This document shows positions 31,875 to 40,603 of a DNA stretch of 64,000 bases, in pieces. How positions within the stretch are numbered: the stretch's first letter is position 1; every line of letters starts with the position of its first letter. A program made the translations under genes and the position numbers. The notes below the pieces were generated by a model. The model was given only the letters and a program-made list of their open reading frames with translations. It was not told the DNA's origin and made no database searches. The stretch is taken from positions 1,612,001 to 1,676,000 of the forward strand of contig NZ_WUAG01000001.1 in the NCBI RefSeq assembly GCF_009828855.1, given 5' to 3'. The DNA is from Psychromonas sp. L1A2 (GTDB lineage Bacteria; Pseudomonadota; Gammaproteobacteria; Enterobacterales; Psychromonadaceae).

Positions 31875-32860
31875 TGAACAATGAAAAAAAATTAATTTTA
31901 GATATTAACGATCTTAAAGTGCAATTTAGTATCGCTTCTAAATCACTTTTACCTTGGGCTAAGCCCGATACTTTAAAAGCAGTTGATGGCGTTAGTCTTA
32001 AGCTTTACGAAGGTGAAACATTAGGTGTGGTTGGTGAGTCTGGTTGTGGTAAATCAACGTTAGCACGTGCCATTATTGGTTTAGTACCCGCTAGTGCTGG
32101 TAGCGTCGTTTGGTTAGGTGAGGATTTAACTAAACTGGACAAGAAAAACCTACGGCTTAAGCGTAAAGAGATTCAGATGATTTTTCAAGATCCTCTCGCT
32201 TCTCTCAACCCGCGAATGAATGTGGGTGATATTATTGCTGAGCCATTACAGACTTTTTACCCTCATTTGTCTAAAGCTGAAGTTAAAAATCAAGTTAAAG
32301 ATATGATGAGTAAAGTAGGGTTGTTACCGAATGTTGTTAATCGCTATCCTCATGAATTTTCAGGTGGTCAATGCCAACGTATTGGTATTGCGCGGGCTTT
32401 AATTCTCAAACCCAAAATGATCATTTGTGATGAACCGGTATCTGCGTTAGACGTGTCGATTCAAGCTCAAGTGGTTAATTTGTTAAAAGAATTACAAAAC
32501 GAATTAGGGTTAAGTTTAGTGTTTATTGCCCATGATTTATCGGTTGTTAAACATATTTCTGATCGTGTTTTGGTCATGTATTTAGGTAATCCAGTCGAAT
32601 TGGCTGAATGTGACTCTTTATTTAACGAGCCTAAACATCCTTACACTAAAGCATTAATGTCTGCTGTACCCATTCCTGACCCTAGATTGGAACGTGCTAA
32701 AAAAATACAAATGCTGGAAGGGGATTTACCATCACCTATTAATCCACCATCAGGCTGTGTGTTTAGAACGCGTTGCCCCGTTGCCATTGATGCATGTGCG
32801 ACGAGTAACGTAAAATTAAAAGGTAGCGAGATACACTCTGCTGCGTGTATTTTGCAATAA
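31874..32860 (+). CDS. oppF: Oligopeptide ABC transporter ATPase OppF
   Basis: Partner ATPase of OppD. I start it at the ATG at 31874, which overlaps the oppD stop (TAATG) and has GGGAG 8 nt upstream; an in-frame GTG lies at 31859. The product has 328 residues: Walker A GESGCGKS (54-61), Q-loop IFQDPLASLNPRM, signature SGGQCQRIGIARAL, Walker B ICDEPVSALD, and the C-terminal cysteine tail (GCVFRTRCPVAIDAC). It closes the oppABCDF operon. Confidence 0.96.
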   Translation: MNNEKKLILDINDLKVQFSIASKSLLPWAKPDTLKAVDGVSLKLYEGETLGVVGESGCGKSTLARAIIGLVPASAGSVVWLGEDLTKLDKKNLRLKRKEIQMIFQDPLASLNPRMNVGDIIAEPLQTFYPHLSKAEVKNQVKDMMSKVGLLPNVVNRYPHEFSGGQCQRIGIARALILKPKMIICDEPVSALDVSIQAQVVNLLKELQNELGLSLVFIAHDLSVVKHISDRVLVMYLGNPVELAECDSLFNEPKHPYTKALMSAVPIPDPRLERAKKIQMLEGDLPSPINPPSGCVFRTRCPVAIDACATSNVKLKGSEIHSAACILQ

Positions 32861-32891
32861 CAGCTGTCATAAATTCTTAAATAAGCCATGA

Positions 32892-32932
32892 AAAGGTTAA
32901 TATGTGAGTATGGCATGTATTAACCTTCTTTT
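32892..32932 (+). terminator. Probable terminator after oppF
   Basis: AAGGTTAATA and TATTAACCTT form a 10-bp perfect stem with a 16-nt loop, followed by CTTTT. It is 32 nt after the oppF stop. Confidence 0.65.
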
Positions 32933-33075
32933 ATGGCACTATAACCATGTACTATTTAACATATCTAAAATGATACTTTGTTTTATTTAACAATATTACG
33001 CCTGCCTTCGAGACCATCTATCTTTTTTTATATTCACTTATTTTGCGTAAATATGCGAAAAAACACGTTCATAAA

Positions 33076-33105
33076 TTGAAATTTAGTGCACTTTTACTTT
33101 ATGAT
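33076..33105 (+). promoter_or_regulatory. Candidate sigma-70 promoter for leuB
   Basis: TTGAAA at 33076 and TATGAT at 33100-33105 with an 18-bp spacer. It lies about 40 bases before the leuB-like start. It is a visual match only. Confidence 0.45.
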
Positions 33106-33146
33106 GTGCCAACAAATATCATCCGAAAATCATTTAGGGAATCAGA

Positions 33147-34250
33147 ATGACAACATATAACATTGCTTTACTAGCAGGCGACGGTATCGGTCCTGAAGTA
33201 ATGAAAGAAGCTGTAAAAGTTTTAAAATTAGTTGAAGAGCGTAACGCTGACGTTAATTTTGAATTAAATGACGTATTATTTGGTGCTGCTGCTTACTTTG
33301 CAACAGGCAAAGCTTTCCCTGAAGAAACTAAAGCCGCTTGTGATAAAGCAGATGCTATCTTAAAAGGTACTATTGGTTTAAACCACGAAGACTCTAAAAA
33401 AATTCCAGTTGACGAACAACCTGAGCGTGGTGCGTTATTGCCTCTACGTCGTCGTTACAATACTTACGCTAATTTCCGCCCAGTTTATTTACCAAAAGGT
33501 TTGGCTCACTTTTCTCCGCTTAAAGAGTCAGTGGTTGGCGAAGGCATCGATATCATGTTAATTCGTGAGTTAGTCGGTGGTTTATATTTCGGCGAGAAAG
33601 AAACAGGCGTTGACGCTGAAGGTCGTCGTTACGTTCGTGAAGTATTAGAATACGATGAAGATCAAATTCGTCAAATTGTACGCGTTGGTTTTGAAGTTTC
33701 AATGAAACGTAAAAAAGTAATGCACAACATCCATAAATCAAATGTATTAAAATCAAGCGTGTTATGGAACGAGATTGTAGAAGAAGAAAGCAAAAACTTC
33801 CCTGAAGTTGAAGTGATCAATATTTTAGTTGATGCTGCTGCTACTTACCTATGTCTGAAACCAACCATGTTTGACGTAATGGTAATGGAAAACATGTTTG
33901 GCGATATCTTAAGTGACCAAGGCGGCGGTATTTTAGGTTCTTTAGGCCTAATGCCTTCTGCTTGTAAAGGCCCTGAAAAATCTTACTACGAACCATCTCA
34001 CGGTAGTGCGCCAGATATTGCAGGTAAAGGTATTGCTAACCCATACTCAATGATAGGTTCAGTAGCATTAATGCTTGAAATGAGCTTTGGGATGGAAAAA
34101 GAAGCTAAAAACCTATGGGCTGCTATGCAAGGTGTATTTGAAGATGGTTACTCAACATCTGACCTGTCTAAAGAAGGTGAAGCTAACTTAGTAAGTACTG
34201 CTGAATTTGGTGATTTAGTGTGTGCTAAATTAGCGAAAATGCCTGTTTAA
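33147..34250 (+). CDS. leuB: 3-isopropylmalate dehydrogenase-family enzyme (LeuB-like)
   Basis: LeuB oxidises and decarboxylates 3-isopropylmalate with NAD+ in leucine synthesis. The 367 residues carry the family landmarks: LLAGDGIGPEVMKEA, ERGALLPLRRRYNTYANFRP (substrate arginines), RELVGGLYFGEKE (ELTGGIYFG in typical LeuB), HKSNVLKSS (catalytic lysine), DAAATYL, GDILSDQGGGILGSLGLMPS and YEPSHGSAPDIAGKG. The family also contains tartrate and homoisocitrate dehydrogenases, so the exact substrate is not certain; LeuB is the best fit. It is alone, away from leuA, leuC and leuD, with its own candidate promoter and terminator. It uses clearly optimised codons, suggesting good expression. Confidence 0.88.
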   Translation: MTTYNIALLAGDGIGPEVMKEAVKVLKLVEERNADVNFELNDVLFGAAAYFATGKAFPEETKAACDKADAILKGTIGLNHEDSKKIPVDEQPERGALLPLRRRYNTYANFRPVYLPKGLAHFSPLKESVVGEGIDIMLIRELVGGLYFGEKETGVDAEGRRYVREVLEYDEDQIRQIVRVGFEVSMKRKKVMHNIHKSNVLKSSVLWNEIVEEESKNFPEVEVINILVDAAATYLCLKPTMFDVMVMENMFGDILSDQGGGILGSLGLMPSACKGPEKSYYEPSHGSAPDIAGKGIANPYSMIGSVALMLEMSFGMEKEAKNLWAAMQGVFEDGYSTSDLSKEGEANLVSTAEFGDLVCAKLAKMPV

Positions 34251-34277
34251 TTTTAACTAAAAAAATAAAAAACCTAG

Positions 34278-34301
34278 AGCCACGTTTAACGTGGCTTTTT
34301 T
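34278..34301 (+). terminator. Rho-independent terminator after leuB
   Basis: GCCACGT-TTA-ACGTGGC followed by six T, 28 nt after the leuB stop. Confidence 0.92.
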
Positions 34302-34507
34302 GTGTCTTGAAAATAATTGAGTTCAGTTATCCTCCCAAATAGATGTTTTAGACTTCTAAATCGAGATAGCGATATTTTAAAAGTTATCAATACATTTAAG
34401 ATAAATTTATTTTTTGACATTGTAAATGACTATTTTTTTATTTTTATTGATATTGTTGTTTATATTTGCTTTTATAATCTTTAATTTTAATTCTGTTAAG
34501 GATAAAC

Positions 34508-35104
34508 ATGAAAATATTTAACAAAATCATATTGGTATTGATTCTTTCGCTTAGTAGCTTATACAATTTTTCATATGCTAAAGTGATAGATAACGGTACT
34601 TATACAACAATAAATGGGTTAGATTGGTTAGATTGGTCATTTACATCAGAGTTAACACAACAAGAAGCAATCGAAACATTTGATAAACCAGGTTATGGTA
34701 ATGCTTTTCGTTTAGCAACACACGAAGAAGCCATCGCAATGTTAGAAACTGTTTTTATCAATACCTATAAAGATATCGATGGTCGAGAAGGTATTCCTTG
34801 GAACGGGGATAATATAGTTTTACACCAAGATGTTTATGGTGCTGAGTTTACAATTGATTTTTTAGATTTATTTGGAACATCAAATTCACCCGATCCTTAT
34901 TCTGGAAGGTTTCGCTCATATGGCTATATTAATGATGGTGCATATGGAATTTATGAGGAAGAATGGATCTTTGGTGGTTCAGAATCATTTAACCCAAATC
35001 AAGGTGGAATAGTATTAGTACGAGTACCTGCTCCTAGTACTTCAATTCTATTTGCTATATTCTTAGCGCTTATTATTACAGCTAGATATAAATCTGCCGT
35101 TTAA
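34508..35104 (+). CDS. Secreted PEP-CTERM-like protein of unknown function
   Basis: A 198-residue exported protein with a signal peptide (hydrophobic core, cleavage near SYA-KVIDN). The mature start VIDNGTYTTINGLDWLDWS matches a recurring N-terminal pattern in PEP-CTERM proteins (DNGxYTTDxxTGLDWLDLT). The C-terminus holds a PEP-CTERM-like sorting signal: VPAPSTS, a hydrophobic segment LFAIFLALIITA and a basic end (RYKSAV); here the usual PEP is PAP. Such proteins are cut and anchored or released by an exosortase, which is not present in this window. Function unknown; surface or matrix location is likely. The gene stands alone with no terminator of its own except the hairpin before yaeQ. Confidence 0.75.
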   Translation: MKIFNKIILVLILSLSSLYNFSYAKVIDNGTYTTINGLDWLDWSFTSELTQQEAIETFDKPGYGNAFRLATHEEAIAMLETVFINTYKDIDGREGIPWNGDNIVLHQDVYGAEFTIDFLDLFGTSNSPDPYSGRFRSYGYINDGAYGIYEEEWIFGGSESFNPNQGGIVLVRVPAPSTSILFAIFLALIITARYKSAV

Positions 35105-35155
35105 TTAGTAATGTTAGACTAATTAATAAGCAATATTTTAGTTGATATATTTTAA

Positions 35156-35183
35156 AACCACGTTTAGAGCGTGGTTTTTTTTT
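35156..35183 (+). terminator. Terminator directly before the yaeQ ribosome site
   Basis: AACCACG-TTTAGAG-CGTGGTT followed by more than seven T; the GGAG ribosome site of yaeQ begins at the next base. It ends the PEP-CTERM-like gene's transcript. A yaeQ promoter must then lie in or before it, or yaeQ relies on read-through. Confidence 0.85.
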
Positions 35184-35194
35184 GGAGAAACAAA

Positions 35195-35734
35195 ATGGCG
35201 TTAAAGCCTACTATTTTTAAAATGAACATTAATGTATCGAATTTAGATAATGATGTTTATGAAACGATTGCCATGACCGTCGCACAACATCCTTCTGAAA
35301 CCACAGAACGTATGGTGACGCGTATCTTAGCTTTTGTATTAAACAATCAAGAGTTCTTAAGTTTTACCACAGGGTTGAGTGAAGCGGATGATCCTGATAT
35401 TTGGGCAAAAAATTACAGCGATGAATTTTTACTGTGGGTTGATGTGGGTGAACCTGCTTTTGATCGTATCAAAAAAGCATGTCGTCAAGCTAAAGTAGCT
35501 AAAGTGTATACGTTTAATACTAAATCTAGTGTGTGGTGGAAGCAGTCGCAAAAAGATTTCTCAACCATTAAAGCGGAAGTCTATCAATTTGAATTTGAGC
35601 AAATTCAAGCACTCGCGGCTTTGGTTGAGCGAACAATGGATTTTAGTATTACTATTACAGATAATGTTTTTTATATAGCCGCTAATAAAGGTAGTTGTGA
35701 AGTTAACTTTACCGTTTTACAGCAGCCTGATTAG
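35195..35734 (+). CDS. yaeQ: YaeQ family protein
   Basis: YaeQ has a PD-(D/E)XK nuclease-like fold; the biological role is unsettled. The start at 35195 (MALKPTIFK) agrees with E. coli MALKATIYK and has GGAG upstream; the frame can be opened back to 35171 but only through the terminator. The 179 residues follow the family: RHPSETTERM-type block (QHPSETTERMVTRILAF), GLSEADDPDIWAKN, LLWVDVGEPAFDRIKKAC, and the end FTVLQQPD. thiI follows after about 80 bases. Confidence 0.95.
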   Translation: MALKPTIFKMNINVSNLDNDVYETIAMTVAQHPSETTERMVTRILAFVLNNQEFLSFTTGLSEADDPDIWAKNYSDEFLLWVDVGEPAFDRIKKACRQAKVAKVYTFNTKSSVWWKQSQKDFSTIKAEVYQFEFEQIQALAALVERTMDFSITITDNVFYIAANKGSCEVNFTVLQQPD

Positions 35735-35815
35735 TATAATCATTGCGCACGACCAAGTAGTGCGTATAATTCGCACTTCAAAATTTATACAGTCCTGAAT
35801 CCAAGAGTGGTACCC

Positions 35816-37270
35816 ATGAAATTTATCGTTAAACTTTTTCCTGAAATTATGATGAAAAGTAAACCTGTGCGTAAGCGCTTCAGCAAAATGTTACAGGGCA
35901 ATATCCGTAACGTACTGACTCGTCATGATGAAGATATTAAAGTGATACTCGAATGGGATAAAATTATTGTTCGTAGTGAAAATGATGATCCTGATAATAA
36001 AGCAAAAGTGATCCATTATTTACAAAGTACGCCTGGTATTGCGTTTTTCTTGGAAGTGACTGAATCTACTTTTACTGATATTCATGACATATACGAGCAA
36101 ACAAAAGCATGTTTTGGGGATAGTCTTGCAGGCAAAACATTTTGTGTTCGTGCAAAACGTATTGGTACCCATGACTTTGGATCAAATGAAGTTGAACGTT
36201 ATGTCGGTGGTGGCTTAAATCAACACACTGATGCACTTGCTGTTAAATTAAAAAATCCAGATATAACAGTTAATATTGAAATCAACCAAGATAAATTATT
36301 TATGGTTGATCAACGTCATAAAGGATTAGGTGGTTTCCCATTAGGAACACAAGAATCTGTTTTATCATTAATTTCGGGCGGTTTTGATTCAGGTGTCTCT
36401 AGTTACCAATTATTGAAACGAGGCTCACGTGTTCACTATTGTTTCTTTAATTTAGGCGGCGCCGCACATGAAATTGGTGTGAAACAAGTCGCTTATCATT
36501 TGTGGGAGCGTTTTGGTGCATCACATCGTGTTAAATTTATTTCTGTTCCATTTGAACCCGTTGTTGCTGAAATATTAGAAAAAGTCGACAACGGTCAAAT
36601 GGGCGTTGTATTAAAACGTATGATGATGCGTGCGGCCGCAAAAGTAGCTGCGAATTTAGAAATAGAAGGGTTAGTAACAGGAGAAGCATTAGGTCAGGTT
36701 TCAAGCCAAACCTTACGTAACTTATCAGTGATTGACCAAGTAACTGACACGCTTATTTTACGCCCATTAGTGGCTACTGATAAACAAGATATTATTGATT
36801 GTGCGCGTGAAATTGGTACCGCTGAAATATCTGAAACAATTCCTGAATATTGTGGTGTTATCTCACAGCGTCCGACTGTTAAAGCAGTGATGACTAAAAT
36901 TCAGAAGGAAGAAGCTAACTTCGACATGTCTCTCATTGATAAAGTTGTTTTTGATGCAAAAGTCTTAGATATTAAAGATATTGCGACGGATGCAAAAGAG
37001 CAGTTGGTAGAAGTTGAATCTGTTTCTGCATTTGAAGCTAATGAAGTAGTGTTAGATATTCGCTCTACTGACGAAAGAGATGAAAAACCATTAGAAATTG
37101 AAGGGGTTGAAGTACAACATTTGCCTTTCTTTAAATTAAGTAATCAATTCGAAACACTTGCACAAGAAAAAACCTATTTACTTTACTGTGATCGTGGTGT
37201 GATGAGTCAATTACAAGCGCTTTATTTAAAAGAAGCTGGATTTGATAATGTTAAGGTATATCGTCCTTAG
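35816..37270 (+). CDS. thiI: tRNA 4-thiouridylase / thiamine sulfur carrier enzyme ThiI
   Basis: ThiI makes 4-thiouridine at tRNA position 8 and supports thiazole synthesis for thiamine. From the ATG at 35816 (three codons after an in-frame GTG) the protein has 484 residues: N-terminal ferredoxin-like and THUMP domains (about 1-165), PP-loop ATPase domain ([15 protein letters not shown] at about 186) and C-terminal rhodanese domain (about 400-484). The two cysteines used for sulfur transfer are present: Cys346 (PEYCGVIS) and Cys458 in the rhodanese loop (YCDRGVMSQ). This is the long gammaproteobacterial form. Confidence 0.96.
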   Translation: MKFIVKLFPEIMMKSKPVRKRFSKMLQGNIRNVLTRHDEDIKVILEWDKIIVRSENDDPDNKAKVIHYLQSTPGIAFFLEVTESTFTDIHDIYEQTKACFGDSLAGKTFCVRAKRIGTHDFGSNEVERYVGGGLNQHTDALAVKLKNPDITVNIEINQDKLFMVDQRHKGLGGFPLGTQESVLSLISGGFDSGVSSYQLLKRGSRVHYCFFNLGGAAHEIGVKQVAYHLWERFGASHRVKFISVPFEPVVAEILEKVDNGQMGVVLKRMMMRAAAKVAANLEIEGLVTGEALGQVSSQTLRNLSVIDQVTDTLILRPLVATDKQDIIDCAREIGTAEISETIPEYCGVISQRPTVKAVMTKIQKEEANFDMSLIDKVVFDAKVLDIKDIATDAKEQLVEVESVSAFEANEVVLDIRSTDERDEKPLEIEGVEVQHLPFFKLSNQFETLAQEKTYLLYCDRGVMSQLQALYLKEAGFDNVKVYRP

Positions 37271-37360
37271 GATTATGTTAATTGCGTAATTTAGTATATC
37301 AGGACGCGGTTCATAAGAATGTAGCTTGTGTACGTCGAAAGTAAATTAAGTTAAATAAAA

Positions 37361-37386
37361 AAGAAACGGCTATATGCCGTTTTTTT
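37361..37386 (+). terminator. Rho-independent terminator after thiI
   Basis: AACGGC-TATAT-GCCGTT with A-run before and T-run after, about 95 nt past the thiI stop. Confidence 0.88.
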
Positions 37387-37491
37387 GTACATCTAAGTTG
37401 TTGATTCACAAATTTGTTGAGTAATAATATGCCTTTGAACTTAATCGTCGTATGCTAATTTTACTCAAGAGGCTTCATAAAAGGGTTTACT

Positions 37492-37674
37492 ATGCCAAAT
37501 TCAATTGAACGTTATAAATTAATTACAGGTAAGGATGATGCTGAGTTTTGTAGCAAAGTCACTAAAGTATTAAAAGAGGGGTATGAGCTTTATGGTTCAC
37601 CTACTATGACCTTTAATGGTGAGAGTGTTATTGTTGGGCAAGCTGTTATTAAAAGGCCATCACAATTGGTTTAA
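37492..37674 (+). CDS. DUF1737-like small protein
   Basis: A 60-residue protein. The pattern YKLITGKDDAEFCSKVTKVL then EGYELYGSPTMTFNGE and GQAVIKR matches what I recall of the DUF1737 family, widespread small proteins of unknown function. No signal peptide or membrane segment. It stands alone, flanked by terminators on both sides (37361-37386 and 37775-37826), so it has its own transcript. Confidence 0.85.
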   Translation: MPNSIERYKLITGKDDAEFCSKVTKVLKEGYELYGSPTMTFNGESVIVGQAVIKRPSQLV

Positions 37675-37774
37675 GGATTTAGATTAAGGTATTTAATGGT
37701 CATCGTTATATCAATACTAATAACTGTACCCACATTAATACTAAACTATTAAAGTAAATACTATTATATTAAAC

Positions 37775-37826
37775 GCCTGTCATTGATTTACTCATATTCA
37801 GAGTAACGTCAGTAACAGGCTTTTTT
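37775..37826 (+). terminator. Long terminator hairpin after the DUF1737 gene
   Basis: GCCTGT pairs with ACAGGC and, further in, TTACTC pairs with GAGTAA around ATATTCA; the arms match almost throughout (about 19 bp with a few mismatches). TTTTTT follows. Confidence 0.85.
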
Positions 37827-37845
37827 ATATCTAAATTTCAATTGC

Positions 37846-38010
37846 TTATACCAATGTAATTAAATAAGTGATCAGAGATTGCGCAGGAAAAATTAACACT
37901 AATAAGGCGTGAGTTGTAAGAGATAGTTGTTCTCACTTCAAAACTCACAACGCAGTTAGGGGTGATTTTAACCAGCAAGAATGATCACCTTATTAATTCT
38001 TTTGGTATTA
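37846..38010. repeat. MITE-like element, subfamily 1, copy B
   Basis: A 165-bp non-coding element, the reverse complement of copy A (23716-23880) with, by eye, two differences (one in the centre, one near the end). Ends: TTATACCAATGTAATTAAAT and, at the other side, AATTCTTTTGGTATTA. It lies between the DUF1737 gene terminator and the 3' end of elyC, interrupting nothing. Confidence 0.9.
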
Positions 38011-38155
38011 TATAGATATTAGCCTTGATCAAACGTTTACAGCGGCAAATTTGTATTTCACTTCTCTAATAAACAAACTATTTACTTAACCTCAACTCTG
38101 GTTAATGAAAGCGGAAATAGCGGCGTTGTATCGCTTTGCTTATCCAGAGCTGAGG

Positions 38156-38929
38156 TTACTTAGAAGTCGTATTAGAGACAAACCATTGTTGAAGCAGCCC
38201 TAAATATTCATGCAATGCTATTTGCGATTTATACAATTGATAAGCTGAAGGGATGTAACTGTAGGAAGGTAATTCCTTTGAGTTCTCTTTTGCTAAGTAC
38301 ATTGCTGGTGCTGGAGTAGGAGATTGTTTATATTTTTTAAATAGAGCCATTGCTCGAGGCATATGTGTTGCTGATGTTACCAATGCCGCTTTTTTTCCTT
38401 CAATAATTGCTGACATCTGAAGGGCTTCTTGATTGGTATCTTGAGCATTATCTAAACGAATAATTTTTTGTTCTGAGATATTGAATGCTAAGGCTAGTTG
38501 CTGTAAAAGCTGTGCATGGCTTTTACTGTCTCCAAAAGCGGATCCTGATACAACGATAGAGGCATTTGGATTGGCATAATAAAGGCGTAATGCTTCACTA
38601 AATCGACTTAATGCCGTGGCTGAAAGCTGTCCTGTAATCGGTAATTTCTGATCATTAATCCCTGATGAACCAAGTACTAAAATATAATCGAAAGATTGTT
38701 CGGCCTCTAATAAAGGTGGATATTGCCTTTCAAGGGGTTTGGCTAGGTGGTAAGCCGTCGGTAATAGACTAAAAGCGAATAAAATTAAAAAACTGAATAG
38801 TGTTAATGATTTCGCTAGCGTTTGATGTTGGCTAAAAAATAGCAATAATAGACTAACAAATAACAGAGCCAAGGAGAGGGGTAAGGGCATTAATAAACCT
38901 CCTAGCCATTTTTTAATTAAAAATACCAT
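38156..38929 (-). CDS. elyC: Envelope biogenesis factor ElyC (YcbC, DUF218)
   Basis: ElyC is an inner-membrane protein with a periplasmic DUF218 domain, linked in E. coli to lipid-carrier use and peptidoglycan synthesis at low temperature. The 257-residue protein begins FLIKKWLGGLLMPLPLSLAL (E. coli FTLKKVIGNMLLPLPLMLL), with two N-terminal membrane segments (about 13-34, 38-58). The domain shows YILVLGSSG, SRFSEALRLY, IVVSGSAFGD and LVTSATHMPRAMALF. It is divergent from cmoM, the same pairing as elyC and smtA/cmoM in E. coli, which supports the call. Confidence 0.9.
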   Translation of the reverse strand: MVFLIKKWLGGLLMPLPLSLALLFVSLLLLFFSQHQTLAKSLTLFSFLILFAFSLLPTAYHLAKPLERQYPPLLEAEQSFDYILVLGSSGINDQKLPITGQLSATALSRFSEALRLYYANPNASIVVSGSAFGDSKSHAQLLQQLALAFNISEQKIIRLDNAQDTNQEALQMSAIIEGKKAALVTSATHMPRAMALFKKYKQSPTPAPAMYLAKENSKELPSYSYIPSAYQLYKSQIALHEYLGLLQQWFVSNTTSK

Positions 38930-39323
38930 TCTTTTGCCTTTCGTTGTTTGCTATTAATTCTGTTTGTAAAATAACGTGCCTTCACTACCTATACAGTAAG
39001 TTGTCTTATTAACAAATAAGAGAATGTAAGGCTTTTATGAAAATATTTAATGACGCTTAACGTTAATTTTGCTTTTTTTGTTAAATTCAGTCTGTCAGTT
39101 ACCAATTTGATAAAGTAACCTCTGTTTAATAGAGATTGAACACTTCATTTTATGATGCCATACAATTACTTATTACCGTAATCCCATATAGCTATTTTAT
39201 ATAGCCAGTTGACATAGTTACTTTAAAAAACGTCTTAGAACTTATTCAATGTAGGTTAATATTCAATAATAAGTCGCGTATAATTAATACTTATCACCGT
39301 ATTAAAGTAAATGAGAAATTTAA
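38930..39323. other. Divergent promoter region between elyC and cmoM
   Basis: About 390 AT-rich bases with no ORF. A TATAAT hexamer at 39279-39284, preceded by a poor -35, could serve cmoM. A TTGACA at 39209-39214 has no good -10 at the right spacing. I see no other structure. Confidence 0.4.
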
Positions 39324-40097
39324 GTGGCTGACCATAATTTTGACTCCATTGCCCAAAAGTTTGTAAATAATATTTACGGTAGTCATAAAGGGAAAATTCG
39401 AAAAGAGATTGTGTGGCGTGAAATACTCAATTGTATCGAACGTTTAAATAAACCAAGTTTAAGAGTATTAGATGCAGGTGGTGGTTTTGGTTATTTTAGT
39501 CAAAAGTTAGCTGCATTAGGGCATCAAATTGTGTTGTGCGATATTTCTGGTGAATTATTATCAATTGCTAAAGAACAATTAGCTAATAAACCTTATAAAG
39601 ACAATATACAAATAATACATTGCTCTATCCAAACGTTACATGATCATATTGATGGACAGTTTGATCTTATTTTGAATCATGCCGTATTGGAGTGGTTAGC
39701 AGAGCCTAAGCAAACATTACATTCCTTATTGGATTGGTTACATGCCGATGGTTTAGTTTCTTTAATGTTTTATAACAAAGAAGCCCAACGTTTCTTTAAC
39801 TTAGTTTCTGGCAACTTGAATTTTGTTGAATTAGGCATGCCACGTAAAAAAGTAGTCCGCTTATCACCGACTAATCCTCTATTTGAAATAGATGTTTTAA
39901 CTTGGTTGAAAGAAGCTGATATGCAAGTTTTGAAAAAAACAGGTGTGCGTGTATTACATGACTATATGAAATCAGCTGATTTCGCAGATGATAATTTTGA
40001 ACAACTGTTAGCGATGGAGAAAGAGTATTGTCAATATGAACCCTATGCATCATTAGGGCGTTATACCCATTTGACAGTTGCTAAGAAGGTATTATGA
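39324..40097 (+). CDS. cmoM: tRNA 5-carboxymethoxyuridine methyltransferase CmoM (SmtA)
   Basis: CmoM methylates cmo5U34 to mcmo5U34 in tRNAs, using SAM. The start is GTG at 39324, giving MADHNFDSIAQKFVNNIYG (E. coli MQDRNFDDIAEKFSRNIYG). The 257 residues carry the class I SAM motif RVLDAGGGFGYFSQKLA, DLILNHAVLEWLAEPK and SLMFYNKE, and KKTGVRVLHDYM near the end, all close to E. coli CmoM. The stop overlaps the next gene by four bases (ATGA), so the two are translationally coupled. Confidence 0.94.
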   Translation: MADHNFDSIAQKFVNNIYGSHKGKIRKEIVWREILNCIERLNKPSLRVLDAGGGFGYFSQKLAALGHQIVLCDISGELLSIAKEQLANKPYKDNIQIIHCSIQTLHDHIDGQFDLILNHAVLEWLAEPKQTLHSLLDWLHADGLVSLMFYNKEAQRFFNLVSGNLNFVELGMPRKKVVRLSPTNPLFEIDVLTWLKEADMQVLKKTGVRVLHDYMKSADFADDNFEQLLAMEKEYCQYEPYASLGRYTHLTVAKKVL

Positions 40098-40318
40098 AAT
40101 CCTATCATTTTAGAATAAATATTAGTTATCAAGAATTTGAAAAATTATACAGAACGCCTAATGTCACAGTGAAAGTACGCAGTGATCAAGGTGCTATGAT
40201 TCAGTTACCCGCAATGCGTTTTGTTCCTTTTTTTACGCAATTAGGCGTACGAGGTTATTTTGAACTGCAATTAAGTGATCAAAACAAGTTTCAGCATTTA
40301 GTTTGTTTGCATGCTTAA
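40094..40318 (+). CDS. DUF2835-like small protein
   Basis: A 74-residue basic protein overlapping cmoM by ATGA. The form YHFRINISYQEFEKLY, then VRSDQGAMIQLPAMRFVPF, then GVRGYFELQLSDQNKF is what I recall of DUF2835, a small family found in marine gammaproteobacteria. No membrane segment or signal peptide. Function unknown; coupling to cmoM suggests only co-expression. Confidence 0.8.
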   Translation: MKSYHFRINISYQEFEKLYRTPNVTVKVRSDQGAMIQLPAMRFVPFFTQLGVRGYFELQLSDQNKFQHLVCLHA

Positions 40319-40603
40319 AATATTTTTGTATCTCACTTTTTATATATAATTCAATGTACTTACTGTGTCGATATTTTAAGTAAGTGATTAACCTATAATA
40401 AATAATATTGTGTAAATGATTTAAATTTTGTATTTTATGTTTTTTATATAAAATACAAGGGTTTCAACGTATAATCCGGAGTCATTCTAGTACGTGATCG
40501 AGTTGACAAACTTAAGTTTATCTATTTATGAGTAGTTAAATGCCATATGAATCTCTCGTTACTTAAACCTATTAAATATCGTAATAACTTGTAAGGCTAT
40601 TCA

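Noticed and set aside
39209..39237. TTGACA-based promoter for cmoM
   Set aside because: No acceptable -10 hexamer lies 16-18 bases downstream.
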